In this document: in pieces, positions 43,870 to 50,156 of the stretch
Layout: each line of letters begins with the position of its first letter
Position numbering within the stretch: the stretch's first letter is position 1
Assembly: GCA_017503375.1 (NCBI GenBank)
Contig: JAFVTF010000085.1
Span: 1 to 50,156 of the forward strand
DNA from: Lentisphaeria bacterium
Lineage (GTDB): Bacteria > Verrucomicrobiota > Lentisphaeria > Victivallales > UBA1829
Length of the DNA stretch: 50,156 bases
Direction of reading: 5' to 3'
Made by a program: the position numbers and the translations under genes
Notes under the pieces: generated by a model
The model's input: only the letters and a program-made list of their open reading frames with translations
Database searches by the model: none
Told to the model about the DNA's origin: nothing

Positions 43870-46800
43870 TTACTTGTCAGTGAACATGATCATTTTAGCT
43901 TCTCTTGCACCGAACTTTATTTTCTGAGAGCCGTTTACAAACGGGAATCGCTCACCAGTAATGATCTCAATGCCGGTCATTCCGGACCGGACACCGGCGC
44001 GTTTGAAGTCGATATTTACTGTTAATTCAACAGGTTTATCGGTATCATTCAATACAATGGCGAAAAAGTTTCCGTTTCCGGCATAACCGGAGGCAAGATA
44101 ACGCTTCCCGGCGGGGATCGTTTTCATGGGAGAATCTGATTCCCAATATCCGAAGAACCGGATCTTTCCGCTGCCCCATCCGAGCTTATCCTGAGCCTTC
44201 AAATAGGCTTCATCCTCATAAGTCATGGAGGAGTTCATATTATGCAGGAAGATATAGGCATAATAGTGTTTGAACGCCTTCTGATTTTCAGGAGCTTTCG
44301 GGTTGAATGTCGCATATCTGTCCGGTGCGAACAATTGCAAGGCGCGTCCGAACTGAGCGATCAAAGCAATCGTCATTTCGTTGGAACGGTCCGCATAAGA
44401 GATTCTGGTAACTTCGGGAGTCAGGACATCGTAGTAACCTCCGGATTTTGCAATCTTCTGGTCATACGCTTCTCCGAGCCAGAGCATATCAAAGAACGAA
44501 TCACAGGGCAATCTGGTGGAAATAATGTGTCCGGTCATAATGGAATCCGGATTCTTTTTCTTCATCCAGCGGTATGTTCTCAAATAATATTCACGCAACG
44601 GAAGAAGGTCATACTCATGGTGGATATATCCGAACTCATCTTTCCAAACACAGCCATGCTGAGTATTGCAGCACGGTTTCGGCCAGGCAAGATCGTAATA
44701 CAAGTTGACGATTTCCGGCCGTTTCAGGCGTTCTTTTTCCAGATCAAACTTAAATTCCATGAAGGATCTTGAATTCATGCATCCGTAAGCAAAGACTCCG
44801 CGATTCCGGCTGGCTTTGGTTTTAATTGAGGAGTCAAACTGGTAGATTGCAAATCCCGGATTGCAGTCATGCCAGAGATGACTGAACCAGCCCCATTCCG
44901 GAGTATAGGGAGAAACCCCTTTGGCTGCCATGTACCAGAAATTTTTCCAGTTGGGATCCCTGGTCTCGTAACCATGATATTTTTCAATGCCATCCTCTTT
45001 CCAGAATCCATTCCTGCTATAGGCAAAATGAGTGAAAACATCACCAATCCATGTCCAGGAGTTCCGGTCATTCCGGAGCTTTGCCATCGCATAATTTTTG
45101 GGTTTGACCGGTGTCGGCTGGAGATAGAAGGAAAATTTTCTGGAGCCCTTGACGTTCAGAGCAGTATCAACAAACATCATTTCCAACATAACGGTGTTTT
45201 TACGGATCGTCACAGACATGGATTGCGGTTTATTTTTCAGATATCTGCCGCGCTGGGAAGTTAAACCTCCCATGAGTCCGAGTTTGGAATTTCCGCACCA
45301 CCAATAGGGCTTCAAGACGGAATCGACCACAAAACGGCCTCCCCTCATAGCAGAAAGATCCGTTTTTTCAAAAATAGAACTGCAGTCATCAAAACCTGCC
45401 GCATATTCCCGTTTCAACGGAATCTGAAGTTTCAGGGAATCGATCTTTCCCTGTCCGGAAACAAGATTGCACCACAGAACACCATCGAATTCAGCCTTGA
45501 TGCGGAGTTTCAGAGCCGGAGTGCAGCCGACTGAACTCAATTCATATTCCTTGAATGAAACGCTATCGTTGACCAGTTTGGAAGTAAAGGCAACTTTCTT
45601 TCCGTTCAAGATCAATTCCACCGGACCGGAAAGGAGTTCCAATCCCTGAGATTTGATGGAGCTGAGGAAAGAATTTTTTCCGAACGTGATTGTTCTGCCC
45701 CAACATTCAAAGGTGTCGGCTGAGGCTTTCAGGGGAGTCCATGGCGGAGGAACAGTATCTTCCAAACCGTCATTGTTCCGCCACTGGTCTTCCCGGTACT
45801 TTCCGTAGAGTTCATAATCTTTCAGGATAACATTTCCCTGAGGATCAAGAATGGAATAATTCAATTTGAAAGCACCATAGGGCAAAGAAGAAATATCAAA
45901 AGAAAGTTCCGTATTCGTCTGATTATTCGGAATTTTTCCCTGTCGCTTGAGCAGTATTTCTCCGTTTTTACCCTGAATCTCAAATGCGAAGGTATACTTT
46001 GTTCCGAACAATTTCAAATTCTGAAACCGGAAATAAATTTTCTGTTCTTTGATATTGGTATAAAGAGTGTCAAATTTGATTTCCTGAAGTTCTATGTAAG
46101 GAAATGAGTTGGAATAAAGAATTCCATATTTTTCTGATTCGACCAGAATATCAATCGTCGTATTCAAGGGAATATTTTTGTTTTTTACCGGGAACTGGAA
46201 ATTTTTTCCGGGAGCCAGCTGGAACGTTCTGTTATAGTCCAGCGGATAAAGTCCGCGTCCGGCATTGAAGGAAACTTTTACTTTGTCTCCCTGTTTTGAA
46301 CGGATCAGAACATTGCAGTCGATCTCTCCTTTCGGAAGATTTCCGAAGAATCCGAGATTGAGGACAGGGGCTTCCGGTGCAAGTTCCGCCTCTGCAAAAT
46401 TCGGGATGATTCCATACGCATGTGCTCCGCTCCCAAAGGCTGTAAACATGGAACTCTTCATGTAGGAGCGGCAAAAGTCAAATCGGAATTTGTTTCCGGG
46501 AGCGGCCTTGAACGGGAAATTTTTCCACGGGATCACACACTCCATTGTCCAGACATTTCCGTTGACTTTGCTGGCTGTCCGGATTCCGGAGGCATTCCAT
46601 TTTACATTGGAGCCTTTCCGGTCAAAAATGTTTCCACCGGAATTGATCATGAATTGATAAAAATCCTCTTCCCCGGGGAATTTCAGCCAGAATTCCACGG
46701 AATCATCCATGGGACTGAATCCATCACGCTGTTTGGCTTCCGCCTGAATCTGATTTCCGGGACCGACAACCGCCCAGTAGAGGTTATCATTGTCATAACT

Positions 46801-47703
46801 CAGAAAACAGCGGCTCTGCTGTGCAGCGAAAGTTGTATTATTCCGGATATTTCTCATTCCGGAAGCGGAAAAAGCGTATTCCCCCTCAGAGACTTTTCCA
46901 TCAATCACAGGAGTCGCAGAACTGAGTTTCACAATAACGGGAGCTTTAGATTGAGTTTTCATCAATTGACGGGACATGGCATTGTAAAGCGCACCGGCTT
47001 CCGCATCACTCAATTTTGTATTGAAGACTGCAAGTTCATCAATAACTGTTTCACCGGATTTACTGCCCCAATTTTCTCCGATAATCACTTTTTTGAACGG
47101 TTCTGAAAAAATTGCTTTCATGGGAAGAACAGATTTCTTTCCGTCAGCAAACACATGCATGGAATTTTTATCCCATGTTACGACAATGTGATGCCACTCC
47201 CCTTTCTTCCAGTTTGAAATATCAATCGGAAGACTTGTAACACCCTGTCCGTTCAACTTTCCATAGTAGAACGTAAGGTGAGGCACATTGGGAAGACGGA
47301 AGACGATCAGACGGTGTTTTCCGCTGTCTGCGCTGTAAAAGATTCTCTGAACATTCTCTTTTCCATCCCATTCCGGCTTGATCCAGAAAGAGACTGCTCC
47401 GGCGAGGGAATTCAGTGCTGGAACAGGTCTGTAAGAAAGTGTCACCGGTTTTTTTGTTACAGGATCATGGTGGATTTTGTAAGCCTTTCCCTGAATTCCA
47501 TCCACAAGGAAACCGCGTGTTTTTTTGGTTCCTCTGATGACAGCTTTCACGCCCGCAGCCCCTTTTTTGGAGGCGATATCCTGCGCAACTCCGGTTCCTC
47601 CGCGGTCCGCATGAATGGATTCATCAAAGCTCCATTCGACAACAGGATCCCCTGCATGGAGCATTGCACAAATGCTCCATGCCAATAAAGCAAATTTTTT
47701 CAT
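43870..47703 (-). CDS. Large secreted protein: LamG, CBM9-like and glycoside-hydrolase-like (DUF6067-type) domains
   Basis: A 1277-residue exported protein. Signal peptide about 1-17. About 20-250 is a LamG/concanavalin-like domain (AVSFWIKPEWDG, WHHIVVTWDKNSMHVFADGK). About 260-440 is a CBM9/DOMON-like domain (VIDGKVSEGEYAFSASG). About 640-1277 looks like a hydrolase barrel plus end domain (DTVPPPWTPLKASADTFECW, NLYYDLAWPKPCC, FFDMLWLGEAYD). I associate the last part with DUF6067-type proteins, from memory. It likely binds and cuts a surface-exposed glycan. It follows the pseudopilin by 25 nt. Confidence 0.75.
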   Translation of the reverse strand: MKKFALLAWSICAMLHAGDPVVEWSFDESIHADRGGTGVAQDIASKKGAAGVKAVIRGTKKTRGFLVDGIQGKAYKIHHDPVTKKPVTLSYRPVPALNSLAGAVSFWIKPEWDGKENVQRIFYSADSGKHRLIVFRLPNVPHLTFYYGKLNGQGVTSLPIDISNWKKGEWHHIVVTWDKNSMHVFADGKKSVLPMKAIFSEPFKKVIIGENWGSKSGETVIDELAVFNTKLSDAEAGALYNAMSRQLMKTQSKAPVIVKLSSATPVIDGKVSEGEYAFSASGMRNIRNNTTFAAQQSRCFLSYDNDNLYWAVVGPGNQIQAEAKQRDGFSPMDDSVEFWLKFPGEEDFYQFMINSGGNIFDRKGSNVKWNASGIRTASKVNGNVWTMECVIPWKNFPFKAAPGNKFRFDFCRSYMKSSMFTAFGSGAHAYGIIPNFAEAELAPEAPVLNLGFFGNLPKGEIDCNVLIRSKQGDKVKVSFNAGRGLYPLDYNRTFQLAPGKNFQFPVKNKNIPLNTTIDILVESEKYGILYSNSFPYIELQEIKFDTLYTNIKEQKIYFRFQNLKLFGTKYTFAFEIQGKNGEILLKRQGKIPNNQTNTELSFDISSLPYGAFKLNYSILDPQGNVILKDYELYGKYREDQWRNNDGLEDTVPPPWTPLKASADTFECWGRTITFGKNSFLSSIKSQGLELLSGPVELILNGKKVAFTSKLVNDSVSFKEYELSSVGCTPALKLRIKAEFDGVLWCNLVSGQGKIDSLKLQIPLKREYAAGFDDCSSIFEKTDLSAMRGGRFVVDSVLKPYWWCGNSKLGLMGGLTSQRGRYLKNKPQSMSVTIRKNTVMLEMMFVDTALNVKGSRKFSFYLQPTPVKPKNYAMAKLRNDRNSWTWIGDVFTHFAYSRNGFWKEDGIEKYHGYETRDPNWKNFWYMAAKGVSPYTPEWGWFSHLWHDCNPGFAIYQFDSSIKTKASRNRGVFAYGCMNSRSFMEFKFDLEKERLKRPEIVNLYYDLAWPKPCCNTQHGCVWKDEFGYIHHEYDLLPLREYYLRTYRWMKKKNPDSIMTGHIISTRLPCDSFFDMLWLGEAYDQKIAKSGGYYDVLTPEVTRISYADRSNEMTIALIAQFGRALQLFAPDRYATFNPKAPENQKAFKHYYAYIFLHNMNSSMTYEDEAYLKAQDKLGWGSGKIRFFGYWESDSPMKTIPAGKRYLASGYAGNGNFFAIVLNDTDKPVELTVNIDFKRAGVRSGMTGIEIITGERFPFVNGSQKIKFGAREAKMIMFTDK

Positions 47704-47728
47704 ATTTTCTAACCTTACTTGAGAGCAA

Positions 47729-48457
47729 TTAATCTCTGCATTTAAACATCCCTATCACTTCAAGCTGGATCGGCTTCATCATCTTAACATGTCCATCAAC
47801 AAAGGCAACATTGAAACCGCTTCCATGAATCACGTTATGAATCGGGTGGTAGAAAAAGTCAGGTCCATCAGTTAACATGAATGAGCGACCAGGATAATAA
47901 ACCATAGGGTGCGGGTTATATTTGACACCATCAGGCGTATTAACTCTTTCAGACATCAGAAACGCAGAAGAGGCAGAGCGGATTTCTGTAAGTTTTGCAG
48001 GTAAATCATATTTGTCCGCCAACCACGAACCATAAGATGATTTAGACTTTATCCCGCCGAAAAGAGTTCCGGTAACAGAATAAGTATGACGAACGGTCCA
48101 GTCGCCTGCATCTGAAAAAGATGGCTGAAAATCTTCTTTGTATGGGACTTTCGAAAACAAGCTGTCACAACGGATGGGTTCCGCTTTTACGGACATATTC
48201 AGATATCCACTCAACATCAGACGATGCGCCCAAGAGCGGGCAACTCCATCCTGATCATGCCCCCACTGGAAACGATCATCAGAATCACCCAGATACATGA
48301 ATTGCATCGATGCGAGCTGTTTCAATTTGTTGGTACAAGCGGAGGCTCTTCCTTTTTCTCTTGCACTGTTTAATGCCGGCAGCAGCATTCCTGCAAGAAT
48401 TGCAATGATCGCAATCACAACAAGAAGCTCGATGAGAGTAAAACAACTTCGTTTCAT
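47729..48457 (-). CDS. Pseudopilin-like protein of the rhamnosidase locus
   Basis: A 242-residue protein with MKRSC, then [18 protein letters not shown] from Phe6, then [23 protein letters not shown], and a C-terminal [13 protein letters not shown] motif. Cys rather than Gly precedes Phe6. SD aaaggag. It is placed between the LacI regulator and the large secreted protein, mirroring the locus at 26-33.7 kb. Confidence 0.82.
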   Translation of the reverse strand: MKRSCFTLIELLVVIAIIAILAGMLLPALNSAREKGRASACTNKLKQLASMQFMYLGDSDDRFQWGHDQDGVARSWAHRLMLSGYLNMSVKAEPIRCDSLFSKVPYKEDFQPSFSDAGDWTVRHTYSVTGTLFGGIKSKSSYGSWLADKYDLPAKLTEIRSASSAFLMSERVNTPDGVKYNPHPMVYYPGRSFMLTDGPDFFYHPIHNVIHGSGFNVAFVDGHVKMMKPIQLEVIGMFKCRD

Positions 48458-48571
48458 TTTGAAACTCCTTTCGTTTTTTTACATTTGCAAAAATACAGAA
48501 CATGCAGAGTACATGCCTGAACCTTTGCTTTACTTTTTTTTTACTTTTTTTTCTTTATAAAAAATTCCGGT

Positions 48572-49618
48572 TCATTTCACCGGAAACGTTTCCCGCGAAA
48601 CAAAAATCGTTTTTGTAACGATCCGGTTTACTTTCTTGCCGGCAAGCTGATCCATCAGAGCTTTTCCCATCACATGACCGATCTGTTCCGCATCCGCTGA
48701 AATCGTCGATAATACCGGATCGGAAAAATGCTCATTATACATTTCCAGATCTCCATAGCCAACAAGAAAAACATCTTTCCCGACTTTCACTCCGGCTTCC
48801 GTAAGAACATCATAAACAGCTACCGCACTCAAGTCGGAATCACACCAGATGAATTTATATTTCTTTAATTCATCCAGATTTTTCATCAAATGCTGCAGCG
48901 CAAAACGGTATTGCAATGCAGTATTTTTCATATCATGATTGTAAAACATCCCCTTCATACAGTATTCACCGTCAGGATAGACCATTTGTCCGGCACGTTC
49001 GATCTCTTGCAGACGAAGCTGTTTTTCTTTAGAAAATTCACTGAAATAAATCATCTTCTTCAAACAATTCTTCGGAACATTGCGCCAAACCTCACAGAAT
49101 GAATCCATATCATCACGCTGGATATGATTCACTTTCTCAACCACTTGCCCGGACTCGGAAACAACCCATAACGGAACTTTTAATTTGTCCAACATCTCCG
49201 TGACTTTCCCCTTCACCATGGAAGGGCCAGTCACATAACCATCCGCTACCCCGGACATCAGAAAATTCAACACTTGAGTGTCCATTGTTTCAGAACCGTT
49301 GGCATATAAAAGAGTCAGTGCATACCCGTGTTTCTGGATCTCAGCAGTAAGACCGCACATGATCCTCGCCCAGTCATGAGCTGAAAAATCCTGTTTCATA
49401 CTGCCAAGGATCATGCCGATTTTGTAGGTCTTTCCAGTAACAATGGATTTTCCGGAATAGCTGGGGCGGTATCCAAGTTCATCGGCAATAGCCTGAATAT
49501 TATTCCGGACTTTTTCGCTGATCATGGAAGCAGTTGCCGGATTCAGTGCGCGGGACACCGTGGCGTAATTCACGCCTGCGCGTTCTGCAATGTCTTTGAC
49601 CGTGATCCGCTTTTTCAT
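48572..49618 (-). CDS. LacI family transcriptional regulator
   Basis: A 348-residue regulator with the LacI helix-turn-helix (ITVKDIAERAGVNYATVSRALN) and hinge (ELGYRPS), followed by a periplasmic-binding-like sugar-sensing domain (KIGMILGSMKQDFSAHDW, GVADGYVTGP, VFLVGYGDLEMYNEHFSDPVLSTI). Start ATG 49618 fits the family, with SD ggagg about 11 nt upstream; longer in-frame starts exist. It probably controls the pseudopilin, secreted protein and GH78 genes downstream and itself through the palindrome upstream. Confidence 0.9.
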   Translation of the reverse strand: MKKRITVKDIAERAGVNYATVSRALNPATASMISEKVRNNIQAIADELGYRPSYSGKSIVTGKTYKIGMILGSMKQDFSAHDWARIMCGLTAEIQKHGYALTLLYANGSETMDTQVLNFLMSGVADGYVTGPSMVKGKVTEMLDKLKVPLWVVSESGQVVEKVNHIQRDDMDSFCEVWRNVPKNCLKKMIYFSEFSKEKQLRLQEIERAGQMVYPDGEYCMKGMFYNHDMKNTALQYRFALQHLMKNLDELKKYKFIWCDSDLSAVAVYDVLTEAGVKVGKDVFLVGYGDLEMYNEHFSDPVLSTISADAEQIGHVMGKALMDQLAGKKVNRIVTKTIFVSRETFPVK

Positions 49619-49681
49619 GATATCAGAAACCTCCGAATTCTCCAGTTTCAGAGAAAACATTCTCTTCCCCGGCTCTATCAT

Positions 49682-49744
49682 AAAATAGCATCATTTTTTC
49701 ATTATGCAAATGTTTGCATAAACTTTTTTTTATTTTTTTGCATA
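49682..49744 (-). promoter_or_regulatory. Promoter with LacI-type operator
   Basis: A perfect 18-bp palindrome TATGCAAA-TG-TTTGCATA (49703-49720) contains the -35 TTGCAT (minus, 49704-49709), which is 16 bp from TATTTT (49682-49687). A third half-site TTTGCATA occurs at 49737-49744. This suggests autoregulation. Confidence 0.65.
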
Positions 49745-50156
49745 GATATCCCATAATTTTCAAAAAACAGGTATTTTTACACTTTTTGAGCGGGAGAAAA
49801 TTGATTTTTGAAAAAGTGATTTTGTCAAATACAGCAAACAAGAGATACCGGAGTGATAATGGTTCTGAAAGAAAAATCATTCAAACAGCACTGAAGGTGC
49901 AACGGCTCTGACGGAGCGGTCTGAAGGATCGCGCTGCCCTGGGTTCAAAAACGAAAAGCGCTGTTCCCCATACAGGTTGGTAAATCCTTCTGCTATTTCT
50001 ACTTTAAGATGGGGCGGTTGCAAAACCTGAAATTTGAAAGCACATTTTCGTACGGAGAAAACGGAGTGTACTGAGTGTACGGAGGCATTTTTGGTTATTA
50101 CCGACCGATTTCTCAAAAGAAATAAAAATTTTTCTCTTGGGTAACGGTTGTTTTAA
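49745..50156. other. Gene-poor end region with a 9-bp tandem repeat
   Basis: No open reading frame here looks real: the short frames are low-complexity and lack family features. 49895-49960 is clearly more GC-rich than its surroundings and may be part of an interspersed repeat. 50050-50085 holds four degenerate 9-bp units of the form gtacggagN. The adjacent coding region beyond the window is unknown. Confidence 0.45.
50050..50085. repeat. Degenerate 9-bp tandem repeat
   Basis: Four adjacent units: gtacggaga, aaacggagt, gtactgagt, gtacggagg. The last base and a few internal bases vary. Confidence 0.65.

Noticed and set aside
49623..50116. Small open frames at the window end
   Set aside because: They overlap the operator or tandem repeat, have no SD and no family features.
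1..50156. CRISPR arrays, tRNA or rRNA genes, integrases, transposases
   Set aside because: No regularly spaced repeats, cloverleaf sequence or mobile-element protein motif was recognised by eye; a tRNA scan could still find something I missed.

Overview
The window looks like a chromosomal piece from a gut-type member of the Lentisphaerota (Victivallis-like). This is inferred from four pseudopilin-like proteins sharing [18 protein letters not shown] and a C-terminal H...DG motif, a DUF4838 hydrolase, several glycan-degradation genes with one-component regulators, and moderate GC. No rRNA, tRNA, CRISPR array, phage or complete insertion sequence was seen. The window begins inside a structured repeat, which would fit an assembly break at a multicopy element.

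Layout. 1-6 kb: a sodium:solute symporter, a peptidase-acetyltransferase fusion, then a convergent AraC regulator. 6-10.3 kb: a small HTH protein, rsmB, a degenerate HtrA-like PDZ protein and a DUF2851 protein. 10.3-15.1 kb (minus): an operon led by a compact cobalamin riboswitch, in the order pseudopilin, nrdG, nrdD (fused to a glutaredoxin domain), pseudopilin. 15.2-22.8 kb (minus): a tightly coupled housekeeping operon rimO-pgsA-hflX-(secreted coiled-coil/TPR protein)-ybaB-recR. 23.1-25.9 kb (minus): ROK regulator-nagB-nagA for amino-sugar use, with a palindromic operator. 26-33.7 kb (plus): regulator, pseudopilin, secreted DUF4838/CBM9 protein, GH36-like enzyme. 33.7-37.4 kb (plus): a MurC-like ligase, then a NIF3-like domain, site-2 protease and xseA. 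37.4-40.8 kb (minus): HPr-like, trkA, trkH. 40.8-41.4 kb: a zinc-ribbon protein, the second copy of the structured repeat and a terminator. 41.5-49.7 kb (minus): LacI regulator, pseudopilin, large secreted LamG/CBM9/hydrolase-like protein, GH78 rhamnosidase. The last 475 bp hold no convincing gene.

Most interesting. (1) A 147-nt element present twice (1-147 and 41250-41396). Its seven differences include two compensatory base-pair swaps, one A-U to G-U change and two loop changes, the pattern of a structured RNA. One copy is the leader of the symporter; the other sits before an intrinsic terminator. (2) Two glycan loci share one architecture (regulator, pseudopilin, secreted multidomain hydrolase, non-secreted glycosidase), suggesting that each carries its own pseudopilin-like protein. 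None of the four pseudopilins has the usual glycine before the cleavage site. (3) A B12 riboswitch puts class III ribonucleotide reductase and two pseudopilins under one control. (4) HPr is linked to Trk potassium uptake. Recognisable promoters mostly follow TTG-N3, a 16-bp spacer, then a TATATT-like -10.
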